From contig NZ_CP159342.1 of the NCBI RefSeq assembly GCF_040499845.1, positions 5,642,001-5,706,000 of the forward strand: 64,000 nt of DNA, given 5' to 3'. Each line of letters begins with the position of its first letter. Position 1 is the first letter of the stretch. The DNA is from Micromonospora sp. CCTCC AA 2012012. Lineage in GTDB: Bacteria > Actinomycetota > Actinomycetes > Mycobacteriales > Micromonosporaceae. The notes under the pieces were generated by a model that had not been told where the DNA came from, searched no databases, and saw only the letters and a program-made list of their open reading frames with translations. Positions 1-8,263 of the stretch are shown in pieces. The position numbers and the translations under genes were made by a program.

Positions 1-2
1 CC

Positions 3-455
3 GCCCTGGCCGCCGCGGCGTTGGCCTGGCTGCTGATCAGCACCTTCTACTACGACGTCACGCCAAACCTACCCTGGCTGCCGGTGGTCACGCTGGCCGG
101 GCTCGCGGTGCTGGAGGCGTACGCGGCGGTCAACACCCGCGCCCGGATCGAGCGGCGGCCCGGCCGGGAGCCGGTCAACCCGCTGCTGGTCGCCCGCTTC
201 GTGGTGCTCGCCAAGGCCTCCGCGCTGGCCGGGGCCATCTTCGTCGGCGGTTACGCCGCGCTGACCGGCTGGCTCTTCGTGGAGGACACCAACGCCGCGA
301 TCGGGGACCGGCCGTCGGCCGGTGCCGGGCTGCTCGCCTCGCTGGCCCTGGTCGCCGCCGCGCTCTGGCTGGAGCGGGCCTGCCGCGTGCCGGAGCAGGA
401 GGACGACGAGGACCGCCCCGCCGGCGACCGGGAAAGGCGTCCCGGCCAGCGCTGA
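3..455 (+). CDS. DUF3180 family membrane protein (5' end outside window)
   Basis: Small integral membrane protein of the actinobacterial DUF3180 family, whose function is unknown. The reading frame is open to the left edge and the residues before the first in-window TTG (base 21) are hydrophobic, continuing the first membrane segment, so the true start lies upstream. About four hydrophobic segments are visible, then an acidic and basic hydrophilic tail with the run EQEDDED. In actinobacteria this family commonly follows folK at the end of the folate operon, so folate genes may lie just outside the window; that is an inference from known gene order. Family assignment is by recalled sequence resemblance. 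Confidence 0.75.
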   Translation, partial: ALAAAALAWLLISTFYYDVTPNLPWLPVVTLAGLAVLEAYAAVNTRARIERRPGREPVNPLLVARFVVLAKASALAGAIFVGGYAALTGWLFVEDTNAAIGDRPSAGAGLLASLALVAAALWLERACRVPEQEDDEDRPAGDRERRPGQR

Positions 456-573
456 GTCGGGGGTTCCGCCCACCCCGGCCCGCAGGTACCGTCCCTGGCG
501 ACCGGAGAGCAACGGCCGCCGCCGGTCCGCCCGCGTCGGACCCTGGACGGCCGCGACGTGGGAGGCACCCACC

Positions 574-1794
574 ATGGGGTACGACGAAACGGGCCGCACC
601 GGGCCGGCGGAACCGTCGTCCGGAGTGCCCGCGGCGGTGCTGGAGAACGTCTTCGACGACCCCCTGCACGGTGAGCCCGGGCGGGACCGGATCGCCGTGC
701 ACGTGGTCTGGGAGATCGTGCTGCTGGCCGGGCTGGGCGCCGCGGCGTACCTGCTCTGGCGGGCGGACCCGGCCGTCCTGCGCGGTGCCGGCCTGAAGTC
801 CCTGCTGGTCGACGTGGTCGCGCTCGGCCTGCTGGTCCTCGCCGCGGGGCTGAGCCTGCGCGTCGCCGCGGTGAACCTCGCGATCGGCCCGGTCGCGGTG
901 GCCACCGGGCTGCACCTCGCCGAGCAGGGCGACCGGGGGCTCCGGGAGGCCCTGCTGCCCGCGTTGGTCGTCGCCGCGCTCGGCGGTCTCGCCCTCGCCC
1001 TGGCGGTGGTGCTGCTGCACGTGCCCGCCTGGGCGGCGAGCCTGGCGGGGGCGGCCGGTGTGATCGTGTACATCGAGCGGCGGGCCGCGCCGGTCGCGGT
1101 CCAGGGCGGGTACGACCCCCGCCGCACCGCCTTCTACCTCTTCGCCGGCTTCGCGGCGGTGGCCGTCATCGGCGGTCTCCTCGGCGCGGTCAAGGCGATC
1201 CGGCGGCTGGTCGGCCGGTTCCGTGCGGTCGCCGATCCGGCCCGCCGCCGGGGCGCGGTCGCGGCGGTGGTGACCGCGCTGGCGCTGGTGGTGTCGACCG
1301 TGCTGGCGATGCTGGCCGGTGTGCTGATCGCCGCCAACGGCGACGGGCCGGTCGCGCCGACCACCGGGCTGGACTGGACGGTGCTGGCGGTCGGCGCGGC
1401 GCTGCTCGCCGGCACCAGCGCGTACGGCCGCCGGGGCGGGATCTTCGGCACGCTCCTGGCGGCCAGCCTCGTCGTCGTCCTCCTCGCCTGGGCCCACGCC
1501 CGGGGCTGGGCGCCGAACCGGTGGGCGGTCGGCGGTGCCGTCCTCGGTGCCGGTCTGCTGGTGACCCGCCTGGTCGAGGCGTTCGGCCGGCCCCGGACTG
1601 CGGCCGGCGACACCGAGACCCTCCCGCCCGCCGACGGCACCATCAGCGCCGGTTGGTCGCTGGCCCGTCCCGGCCGGGTGGAGAACTGGCCCCCGGTGCT
1701 GCCGGTGCAGGCCACCGAGAGCCCGGTCGACCCGTGGGAGTCCGCCCCGCGCTGGGAGGCCGGCGCGCAGCGGTGGGACGCCGACGACCGGTGA
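574..1794 (+). CDS. Multi-spanning membrane protein, possibly degenerate ABC-permease-like
   Basis: A 406-residue protein with a hydrophilic N-terminus of about 40 residues, many hydrophobic segments (roughly residues 45-330) and a hydrophilic Trp/Pro-rich tail. ATG at 574 is chosen because GGAGG (561-565) lies about eight bases upstream and the predicted protein then starts cleanly; a longer open frame reaches back into the previous gene. The segment around residues 85-120 (AAVNLAIGPVAVATGLHLAE) resembles the RbsC-like sugar permease family, but no ATPase or binding protein accompanies it. Transport function is therefore only a possibility. It is probably transcribed with the upstream DUF3180 gene. 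Confidence 0.7.
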   Translation: MGYDETGRTGPAEPSSGVPAAVLENVFDDPLHGEPGRDRIAVHVVWEIVLLAGLGAAAYLLWRADPAVLRGAGLKSLLVDVVALGLLVLAAGLSLRVAAVNLAIGPVAVATGLHLAEQGDRGLREALLPALVVAALGGLALALAVVLLHVPAWAASLAGAAGVIVYIERRAAPVAVQGGYDPRRTAFYLFAGFAAVAVIGGLLGAVKAIRRLVGRFRAVADPARRRGAVAAVVTALALVVSTVLAMLAGVLIAANGDGPVAPTTGLDWTVLAVGAALLAGTSAYGRRGGIFGTLLAASLVVVLLAWAHARGWAPNRWAVGGAVLGAGLLVTRLVEAFGRPRTAAGDTETLPPADGTISAGWSLARPGRVENWPPVLPVQATESPVDPWESAPRWEAGAQRWDADDR

Positions 1795-1851
1795 ACCGCG
1801 TCGCCCCGCGTCCGACGGGCCGCCGGTGATCTCGCCGGTTAGGCTCGGCGC

Positions 1852-2160
1852 ATGACCGAGACTCCTGCCACCGGCGCCGGCGGCCGTACCTTCGACCAGC
1901 TCGACCAGCTCTCCACTGAGGAGCTGCGTGAGCAGGCGTTCCACCTGGCCCGGGAGCGGCGCGACGTCGGGTTCTTCTGGTCGGTGCTGCGGCACCTGCC
2001 CAACGCCGACGAGGCCGCCGCGCTGGACGGCGCCCCCAACTCGGTCGGCCCGACCATCGACGAGGCGTCGGCGCTGTGGCGGGAGCTGACCGGCCACGGC
2101 TACGAGGAGTCCGCGCCGCTGCTGCGGGCCGCCTTCATCGACTATCTGCTGAAGCACTAG
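1852..2160 (+). CDS. Conserved hypothetical protein, 102 aa
   Basis: Small soluble acidic protein with no recognised domain. It has a charged helical stretch (residues 15-45, DQLDQLSTEELREQAFHLAR) and no signal peptide or membrane segment. The ATG has no Shine-Dalgarno sequence, but TAGGCT (1840-1845) ends six bases before it, the spacing expected of a -10 box on a leaderless transcript. Codon use and third-position GC match neighbouring genes, so it is very probably real. Function unknown. Confidence 0.65.
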   Translation: MTETPATGAGGRTFDQLDQLSTEELREQAFHLARERRDVGFFWSVLRHLPNADEAAALDGAPNSVGPTIDEASALWRELTGHGYEESAPLLRAAFIDYLLKH

Positions 2161-2242
2161 GCGGATGGCCACCCGCCGACCCACGGCGGTGCCGCGTACC
2201 CGCAGGTTTGCCCGGCGGCGGGCGCCGGGAACTGAGCGCCCC

Positions 2243-2743
2243 ATGGCCCTCACCAACCGCCCCCGGACCGTCAGCGGGTACGGCACCGCCGCGGGCACCG
2301 GCTCCCTGGCCGCCCTGCTGCTCGTCGCGGTCTGCGGCAGCCCGATGTACGTGAGCTGGGTGCAGGACCACACCGATCCGAACGGCGCCGGTGGCTGGTT
2401 CCTCCGGTTGCTCGCCTGGCCCGCCTGGAAGCTGCACTCCGACGACCCGCAGCACGGTGTGCTCGGCGACGACCTGCGCGCCATCCTGCTGGTGATCCTG
2501 GCGATCGCCTTCCTCTATCTGCTGCCCACCTCGCAGGTGGCCCGGGTGCAGGGCTCGGCCAGCCAGTTCTTCTCCGGCTGGGCCGCGTACGTGCTGGCCG
2601 CCGGCTTCGCCGCGCTGCTGGCCGCCCTGCTGGGCCCGGGCGGCTCGCTCTACGCCGCCTTCCAGGCCACCGGTGTCGGCGTCACCTACGGCTTCTTCGC
2701 CGGCTGGGTGATCGGCCTGGCCAGCCTCGGCGGTCGTGCCTGA
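2243..2743 (+). CDS. Small integral membrane protein, 166 aa
   Basis: Predicted membrane protein with about four hydrophobic segments: near residues 15-40, 80-97, 108-130 and 140-162. No known domain is recognised. ATG 2243 is preferred over an upstream in-frame start at 2165 because the extra residues are Arg-rich and atypical, and the protein from 2243 begins with a normal hydrophilic head (MALTNRPRTVSG). It lies 82 bases after the preceding hypothetical gene and ends shortly before the convergent ABC ATPase gene. Function unknown. Confidence 0.6.
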   Translation: MALTNRPRTVSGYGTAAGTGSLAALLLVAVCGSPMYVSWVQDHTDPNGAGGWFLRLLAWPAWKLHSDDPQHGVLGDDLRAILLVILAIAFLYLLPTSQVARVQGSASQFFSGWAAYVLAAGFAALLAALLGPGGSLYAAFQATGVGVTYGFFAGWVIGLASLGGRA

Positions 2744-2785
2744 CCCGCCGGCCCGGCTCGTTCCGGGCCGACCCGGCCGGCATGG

Positions 2786-3787
2786 TCAGCGTTCCGGGTG
2801 GCCGAGGGCGAGCAGGCGCTGCCGGTCGAGCACCCCCACCGGGCGGTCGTCCTCGGTGACCACCACCCGCTCGGTGGCCGAGGTGAGCAGCACGGCCAGC
2901 GCGTCGTACGCCGAGCCGCCCAGCGGCACCGCCGGCAGGTCGGCCGTGTCGCCGGCCGGGACCGGGTCGAGCACCTCGCGGGTCAGCGGGGTCACCGCCA
3001 GCCGGCGGATGCCCCGGTCCGCCCCGACGAACTCGCGGACGAACGCCGAGGCGGGCGCGCCGAGCAGCGCGGCCGGGCTGTCGTACTGCTCCAGCGTGCC
3101 GCCCTCGGAGAGCACCGCGATCCGGTCGCCCAGCCGGACCGCCTCGTCCAGGTCGTGGGTGACCAGCACGATGGTCTTGCGGACCTCGGCCTGGAGCCGG
3201 AGGAACTCCTCCTGGAGCCGGGTCCGGACGATCGGGTCGACGGCGGAGAACGGCTCATCCATCAGCAGCACCACCGGGTCGGCGGCGAGCGCCCGGGCCA
3301 CGCCGACCCGCTGCCGTTGACCGCCGGAGAGCTCGTGCGGGTAGCGGCGACCGAACTGGGCCGGGTCGAGGCCGACCAGCTCCAGCAGTTCGTCGACGCG
3401 CTGCCGGGTGCGGTCCCGGGACCAGCCGAGCAGCCCGGGCACAGTGGCCACGTTGGCGCTGACGGTCTGGTGCGGGAAGAGGCCGACGTTCTGGATCACG
3501 TAGCCGATCCGGCGGCGGAGCTTGACCGGGTCGACCTCGGTGACGTCGTCGTCGCCGAGCAGGATCCGGCCGGCGGTCGGCTCGATCAACCGGTTGATCA
3601 TCCGCAGCACGGTGGACTTGCCGCAGCCGGACGGCCCGATCAGCACCACCAGCTCGCCGGCCTTCACCTCCAGGCTCAGCTCGCGGACGGCCTCGGTGCC
3701 GTCCGGGTAGCGCTTGCGGATGCCGTCCAACGTGATCGACGCCGCGCTCGGTCCGGCGTCATTCGTGGTCCCCGGGGTAACGTCCAC
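2786..3787 (-). CDS. Glycine betaine/choline-type ABC transporter ATPase (OpuCA/ProV family)
   Basis: Cytoplasmic ATPase of a compatible-solute importer. Visible motifs are Walker A (GPSGCGKST), the signature LSGGQRQRV, Walker B (VVLLMDEPF) and the H-loop (VTHDLDEA). The last 65 or so residues look like a single CBS-type segment (YDALAVLLTSATERVVVTED), whereas OpuCA proteins often carry two. Start is GTG (3785-3787), with AGGTGG eight bases upstream on this strand. It is transcribed away from the permease and binding-protein genes, which is unusual because these ATPases normally head the same operon. Its start codon is two bases from the permease start. The fold is certain; the substrate is inferred from the neighbours. 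Confidence 0.9.
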   Translation of the reverse strand: MDVTPGTTNDAGPSAASITLDGIRKRYPDGTEAVRELSLEVKAGELVVLIGPSGCGKSTVLRMINRLIEPTAGRILLGDDDVTEVDPVKLRRRIGYVIQNVGLFPHQTVSANVATVPGLLGWSRDRTRQRVDELLELVGLDPAQFGRRYPHELSGGQRQRVGVARALAADPVVLLMDEPFSAVDPIVRTRLQEEFLRLQAEVRKTIVLVTHDLDEAVRLGDRIAVLSEGGTLEQYDSPAALLGAPASAFVREFVGADRGIRRLAVTPLTREVLDPVPAGDTADLPAVPLGGSAYDALAVLLTSATERVVVTEDDRPVGVLDRQRLLALGHPER

Positions 3788-3789
3788 GT

Positions 3790-4476
3790 GTGTCCTTCCA
3801 CCTGAGCTACCGGGCCGCGCCGGGTAACCCGTGGTTCTCCTGGCAGTACGTGCGGGACAACTCTGACACGATCCTCGACGCGTTGCGCGAGCACGCCTGG
3901 CTCACCGCCCGGGCGGTGCTGATCGCGGCGGTGGTGGCGCTGCCGCTGGCGGTGGCGGCGTACTGGTTCCGGTCGCTGGCCGGCCCGATCCTCGCGCTGA
4001 CCGGGGTGCTCTACACGATCCCGTCGCTGGCGCTCTTCGCCTTCCTCGCGCCCTATCTCGGCATCGGCGTGGTCACCGTGCTCAGCGTGGTGGTGCTGTA
4101 CGCCCTGCTGGTGATCGTCCGCAACGCGGTGGCCGGGTTGAACCAGGTGCCTCCCGAGGTCCGCGAGGCGGCCGAGGGGATGGGGTACGGCCGCTGGGGC
4201 CGCCTCTTCCGGGTCGAGCTGCCGCTCGCGCTGCCCGGCATCCTCACCGGCCTGCGGCTGGCGACCGTCTCCACGGTGGCGCTGGTCACGGTCGGGGTGG
4301 TGGTTGGCCGGGGCGGGCTCGGCCAGCTCATCTTCGCCGGCTTCCAGAACAACTTCTACAAGGCCGAGATCATGACCGGCACGCTGCTCTGCGTCCTGCT
4401 GGCGCTGGTGCTGGACCTGCTGCTGGCGGGCCTCGGCCGGCTGCTCATGCCCTGGCTCCGGGGGCGCAGCTCATGA
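3790..4476 (+). CDS. Betaine/choline-type ABC transporter permease (OpuCB-like)
   Basis: Inner-membrane permease of 228 residues, the usual size for OpuCB/OpuCD proteins. It has five or six hydrophobic segments and the cytoplasmic EAA loop (EAAEGMGYGRWGRLFRVELPL) that docks on the ATPase. GTG 3790 has no clear Shine-Dalgarno sequence and lies two bases from the divergent ATPase start, so its mRNA may be leaderless. The following permease overlaps it by four bases (ATGA, 4473-4476), so the two are translationally coupled and probably form the transmembrane heterodimer. Confidence 0.9.
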   Translation: MSFHLSYRAAPGNPWFSWQYVRDNSDTILDALREHAWLTARAVLIAAVVALPLAVAAYWFRSLAGPILALTGVLYTIPSLALFAFLAPYLGIGVVTVLSVVVLYALLVIVRNAVAGLNQVPPEVREAAEGMGYGRWGRLFRVELPLALPGILTGLRLATVSTVALVTVGVVVGRGGLGQLIFAGFQNNFYKAEIMTGTLLCVLLALVLDLLLAGLGRLLMPWLRGRSS

Positions 4477-5195
4477 GTGCGATCGGGCAGGCGGTGCTCT
4501 GGCTCAACGACCCGCTGAACTGGACGAACCCGGGCGGCGTCCTGGACCGGCTCGGCGAGCACCTCTCGATGTCCGCCGCCGCGGTCCTGCTGGGCTGCCT
4601 GGTGGCCTGGCCGCTCGGCCTCTGGCTCGGGCACAGCGGCCGGGGCGGCGGCGCCGTCCTGCTGGTCTCCAACGTGACCCTGGCGATTCCCACGCTCGCC
4701 CTGCTGACCATCCTGCCGCTGACCTTCCTCGGTTTCGGCCGGCCGTCGGTGGTGGTCGCGCTGGCCGTCTTCGCGGTGCCGCCGCTGCTGGCCAACGCGT
4801 ACACGGGGGTGCGGCAGGCCGATCCGGAGGCGCGGGACGCGGCACGCGGGATGGGGCTCTCCGGCGGGCAGGTGCTGCGCCGGGTGGAGCTGCCGCTCGC
4901 CGTGCCGTACCTGGCGACGGGGTTCCGTACCGCGTCGGTGCAGGTGGTCGCCACGGCGGCGCTGGCGTCGTTCGTCAACGGCGGTGGCCTCGGTCAGATC
5001 ATCCGGGCCGGCTTCGGGCTGGACATCGCCGCCGGTGGCGGACAGATCATCGCCGGGGGCGTGCTGGTGGCCGGGCTGGCGATCGCCGTGGAGCTGGTGC
5101 TCGCACTGGTCGAGCGGGTGGTCACCCCGCGTCCGCTGCGCCCGGTTCGCCGCCGCGCGGCCCGCCGGGCGGCGAATGCGGTCGAAGGGACCTGA
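4473..5195 (+). CDS. Betaine/choline-type ABC transporter permease (OpuCD-like)
   Basis: Second permease of the transporter, 240 residues, with about six hydrophobic segments and an EAA loop (EARDAARGMGLSGGQVLRRV). A basic C-terminal tail (RPVRRRAARRAA) follows the last membrane segment. ATG 4473 overlaps the TGA of the preceding permease, indicating coupled translation. The binding-protein lipoprotein gene follows after about 170 bases. Assignment to the OpuC/OpuB group comes from sequence pattern and gene order; the actual substrate (betaine, choline, carnitine or proline betaine) cannot be read from the sequence. Confidence 0.9.
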   Translation: MSAIGQAVLWLNDPLNWTNPGGVLDRLGEHLSMSAAAVLLGCLVAWPLGLWLGHSGRGGGAVLLVSNVTLAIPTLALLTILPLTFLGFGRPSVVVALAVFAVPPLLANAYTGVRQADPEARDAARGMGLSGGQVLRRVELPLAVPYLATGFRTASVQVVATAALASFVNGGGLGQIIRAGFGLDIAAGGGQIIAGGVLVAGLAIAVELVLALVERVVTPRPLRPVRRRAARRAANAVEGT

Positions 5196-5367
5196 TCCGT
5201 CCGGTACGCCCCGACGGCGGGTGACGATCCGGTGACGAAGATCCCCTCAAGTTGTCGGTGCCGCAGGGAAGATGTTGGGTGGAGATCGCGGGCGACCGAT
5301 ACGGATCGCTCGTCGGACACGCGGCCGACCCTCTCCGGGTCGCGCCGGGACACGGAAGGCGGGCAGG

Positions 5368-6372
5368 ATGCGCGCACGTACACGGCTGGCGATCGGCGCG
5401 ATGGGGGCCGTGACCGCGGCCGGGCTCCTCACCGGTTGCGGCGACGCCGGCTCCTCGGGCACCGACGCGCCGCAGAAGGGCGCCTCCGGGGCGGGGTGCG
5501 CCCCCGTCGCGGGTGACCAGCTGGTGGTCCTCAACGACGACAAGAAGCTCCAGAACACCGACAACATCATCCCGGCGGTCAACGCCAAGGTGGCCACCCC
5601 GCAGCTCCTGGCCGCGCTGGACAAGGTCTCCGCCGCGCTGGACACGCCGAAGCTGATCGGGCTGAACAAGGCCGTCGACGTGGACCGCAAGACCCCGCAG
5701 GTGGCGGCGAAGGAGTTCGCCGACGCCAACGGGCTCACCTCCGGCGTGGAGAAGGGCCCGGGCGGGTCGATCGTGGTCGGCGCCGGGAACTTCAGCGAGA
5801 GCCAGCTCCTCGCCGAGCTCTACAAGATCACGCTCACCTCGGCCGGCTACCAGGTCAAGGTGCAGACCGTCGGCAACCGGGAGCTCTACGAGCCGGCCCT
5901 GGAGAAGGGCGAGATCCAGGTCGTCCCGGAGTACGCGGCCACCATGGCCGAGTTCCTGAACACCAAGGCCAACGGCAAGGACGCCCAGCCGGTCTCCTCG
6001 CCGGAGCTGGACAAGACGGTGACCGCGCTCAAGGCCGAGGGGGACAAGGCCGGGATCAGCTTCGGCAAGCCGGCCGCCGCGCAGGACCAGAACGCCTTCG
6101 CGGTGACCAAGGCCTTCGCCGACAAGTACGGCGTGACCAGCCTCTCCGACCTGGCCGCCAAGTGCTCCGGCCAGGCCACGGTGCTGGCCGGCCCGCCGGA
6201 GTGCCCGCAGCGGCCGAAGTGCCAGGCCGGTCTGGTCCAGGTCTATGACTTCAAGGCCGGCTCGTTCAGCTCGCTGGACGCCGGTGGCCCGCAGACCAAG
6301 AACGCCCTGAAGACCGGGAACGCCAGCGTCGGTCTGGTCTTCTCCTCCGACGCGGCGCTCGCCGCCAGCTGA
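5368..6372 (+). CDS. Compatible-solute-binding lipoprotein (OpuC type), apparently circularly permuted
   Basis: Extracellular substrate-binding lipoprotein of 334 residues. The signal peptide ends in LLTGC, with lipidated Cys24. Start ATG 5368 gives a normal signal peptide. The remarkable point is the order of the lobes. Residues 50-125 (LVVLNDDKK through DVDRKTPQVAAKEFADANG) match the C-terminal end of OpuCC/OpuBC proteins. Residues 134-334, starting IVVGAGNFSESQLLAELY and ending VGLVFSSDAALAAS, match their N-terminal and middle parts. The protein therefore looks like a circular permutation, with a Gly-rich join near residues 126-133. A strong hairpin follows the gene. Confidence 0.88.
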   Translation: MRARTRLAIGAMGAVTAAGLLTGCGDAGSSGTDAPQKGASGAGCAPVAGDQLVVLNDDKKLQNTDNIIPAVNAKVATPQLLAALDKVSAALDTPKLIGLNKAVDVDRKTPQVAAKEFADANGLTSGVEKGPGGSIVVGAGNFSESQLLAELYKITLTSAGYQVKVQTVGNRELYEPALEKGEIQVVPEYAATMAEFLNTKANGKDAQPVSSPELDKTVTALKAEGDKAGISFGKPAAAQDQNAFAVTKAFADKYGVTSLSDLAAKCSGQATVLAGPPECPQRPKCQAGLVQVYDFKAGSFSSLDAGGPQTKNALKTGNASVGLVFSSDAALAAS

Positions 6373-6379
6373 GGCGGTT

Positions 6380-6421
6380 CCGGCCGCCGCCGGGCCCCTT
6401 CGTGGGCTCGGCGGCGGCCGG
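6380..6421 (+). terminator. Hairpin after the binding-protein gene
   Basis: Twelve perfect base pairs (CCGGCCGCCGCC with GGCGGCGGCCGG), extended by several inner pairs around a short loop, starting seven bases after the stop codon. There is no T-run, which is common for actinobacterial terminators. Confidence 0.6.
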
Positions 6422-6497
6422 ACTCCCTGCTCACCGCGGCACTTCGGTGCTTTCGGCCCGTTCCCCGGGGCCCGAACTGTCGGTACTGTGCACAGCC

Positions 6498-8252
6498 ATG
6501 CCCGCCCCGGTTGCTCTCGCCGAGAAGCGCAGTCCCGCCCTGCTCACCGTCCTGTTCTGGATCGGTGTCGGGCTCGCGCCCCTCGCCGCGCTGATCCTGC
6601 TCGTCGCCGACGGCAACGGCACCCTGCGGTTCGGTGCCGTGCTCGCCATCCTGGCCGTCGTCCTGATCGGCCTCTCCGTCGCGCTGCGTGCCGACGGTGG
6701 CGGTCCGGCCCGCTCCGGTGAGCTGGCCGACGAGATCGAGCAGTTGCGCCGGGAGCTGCGGGCGGAGATCGTGGCCGCCGCGCAGCGCGGCAACCAGGCA
6801 CTCGACCAGGCGCAGCGGGCCGAGGACTCGATCACCGCGATGCGTCGCCGGCTCGACGCCGTGGCCACCGGCATCGCCGCCGCCGCGGGCATCACCGCTC
6901 CGGCGGCCGACGAGGCGGCCGGCGGTCGCGCCCGGGTCCCGGCCCCCGAGGCGTACGACGAGGCGGGTTCCCGGGGCCGCTACGCCGCGCCGGACGAGGC
7001 GGGCTCCCGGGGCCGCTACGCCGCGCCGGACGAGTCGGGCTGGGGCCAGCCGGCGGCCGAGCGCCGCGACGACGACGAGGCGGTCCGCCGCCCGCAGCCC
7101 GGCGGACGCTACGGCACCGCCCAGCCGACCGGCCCGGCCCAGCCCGGCGTCTACGGCGCCCCCGCCCAGCCCGGCCAGTACGGCCCCGCCACCCAGCCCG
7201 GCCAGTACGGCGCTCCCGCCCAGGCCGGCGTGTACGGCGCGGCGCGCCCGGCCGAGCAGGACGTCCGGCCGGAGCCGGGGCCCCGACCGGTCGGGGTGGT
7301 CCACCACACCGAGACGGTGCACGTCACCACCCGGCACACCATCGTGGACGGCGCGGGAGCCGACCCGGCCGCCAACCGCTACGGCCGCTGGTCCCCGGCG
7401 CCGGAGGAGCGGTCCTGGGGTGCCGCCGAGGCCGACGAACGCCCCCGGGTCGGGTACGGGGACGACCGTGGCCGGTCGGGTGAGGCCCGCAGCGGCCAGC
7501 ACGACCGCTCGTGGTCCGCCGGCACGCCGGACGACCGGTCCTGGCCCGGCCAGCACGACGACCGGTCCTGGCCCGGTGAGCACGACGACCGGCCCCGCCC
7601 CGCGCAGGGTGCCGCCCGGGTCAGCCGTTCCTGGTCCGCCCCCGCCGACGACCGGGCCGGTCACGACGAGAGCCGTTCCTGGTCGGTGGCACCGGACGAG
7701 CGTGCCGCCCGGGACGACCGCTGGTCCGGTGGCGACGAGCCGAGCTGGGCGGGGCAGGCCTGGGGTCCGGCCGACGGCCGGTCCTGGGAGGGCCCGGATC
7801 CGTCCGCCCCCGCCACGGACGATCCGGAGGGGGAGTACTGGTCGCAGCTGCGTACCGGGGACCGGTGGGCCTCGGTCCGCGAGGACGAGCACGGCCGGGA
7901 GGTCCGGGTCGGTGAGCGGCGCGCCGCGGTGCACGCCGACGGTGCGGGCACCGAGTACCGCGTCGAGGACCGGTGGGCCTCCGTACGCCAGGCCGAGCCG
8001 CGCCGCGAGCCGGAGCGGGACGACGACGGCTGGGCGGGGGAGGGCCGGCCGGCGCTCCCGGTCGGCGGCGTGCCGGTGCCCGACGAGTGGCGTCCGCCGC
8101 GGCAGCGGGGCGCGGAGCCGCAGTGGCGGACGTCCGAGCCGGAGCCGGTCCGCTACGGCCAGCCGCGCGGCGGGGACGAGCGGTACGGCTACCCGCCCCG
8201 GGACGAGGTGCCCCGGGCCGGTGGTGCCCGCTCCAGCGACCGCTGGCGCTGA
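6498..8252 (+). CDS. Membrane-anchored coiled-coil protein with low-complexity repeats
   Basis: A 584-residue protein of unknown function. Two hydrophobic helices (about residues 14-36 and 43-63) are followed by a predicted coiled coil (residues 74-125, ELADEIEQLRRELRAEIV), then a long disordered tail. The tail has short tandem repeats: AGSRGRYAAPDE twice, PGQYG/PGVYG units near residues 215-250, RSWPGQHDD/RSWPGEHDD units near 350, and two RWASVR blocks near residues 455 and 493. Start ATG 6498 begins directly before the first helix. The tail is rich in Arg, Asp, Pro and Trp. It might be a cell-envelope or division-associated scaffold, but nothing in the sequence proves this. Confidence 0.7.
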   Translation: MPAPVALAEKRSPALLTVLFWIGVGLAPLAALILLVADGNGTLRFGAVLAILAVVLIGLSVALRADGGGPARSGELADEIEQLRRELRAEIVAAAQRGNQALDQAQRAEDSITAMRRRLDAVATGIAAAAGITAPAADEAAGGRARVPAPEAYDEAGSRGRYAAPDEAGSRGRYAAPDESGWGQPAAERRDDDEAVRRPQPGGRYGTAQPTGPAQPGVYGAPAQPGQYGPATQPGQYGAPAQAGVYGAARPAEQDVRPEPGPRPVGVVHHTETVHVTTRHTIVDGAGADPAANRYGRWSPAPEERSWGAAEADERPRVGYGDDRGRSGEARSGQHDRSWSAGTPDDRSWPGQHDDRSWPGEHDDRPRPAQGAARVSRSWSAPADDRAGHDESRSWSVAPDERAARDDRWSGGDEPSWAGQAWGPADGRSWEGPDPSAPATDDPEGEYWSQLRTGDRWASVREDEHGREVRVGERRAAVHADGAGTEYRVEDRWASVRQAEPRREPERDDDGWAGEGRPALPVGGVPVPDEWRPPRQRGAEPQWRTSEPEPVRYGQPRGGDERYGYPPRDEVPRAGGARSSDRWR

Positions 8253-8263
8253 CCGCCCTCGCC

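Noticed and set aside
175..2484. 769-residue open frame on the minus strand
   Set aside because: Antisense to several coherent plus-strand genes; composition is Arg/Gly/Pro/Ala-rich without motifs, typical of GC-rich shadow frames.
5196..5367. Possible cyclic di-AMP (ydaO) riboswitch before the binding-protein gene
   Set aside because: The stretch is long enough but I could not find the conserved ydaO core segments; only ordinary GC-rich sequence is seen.
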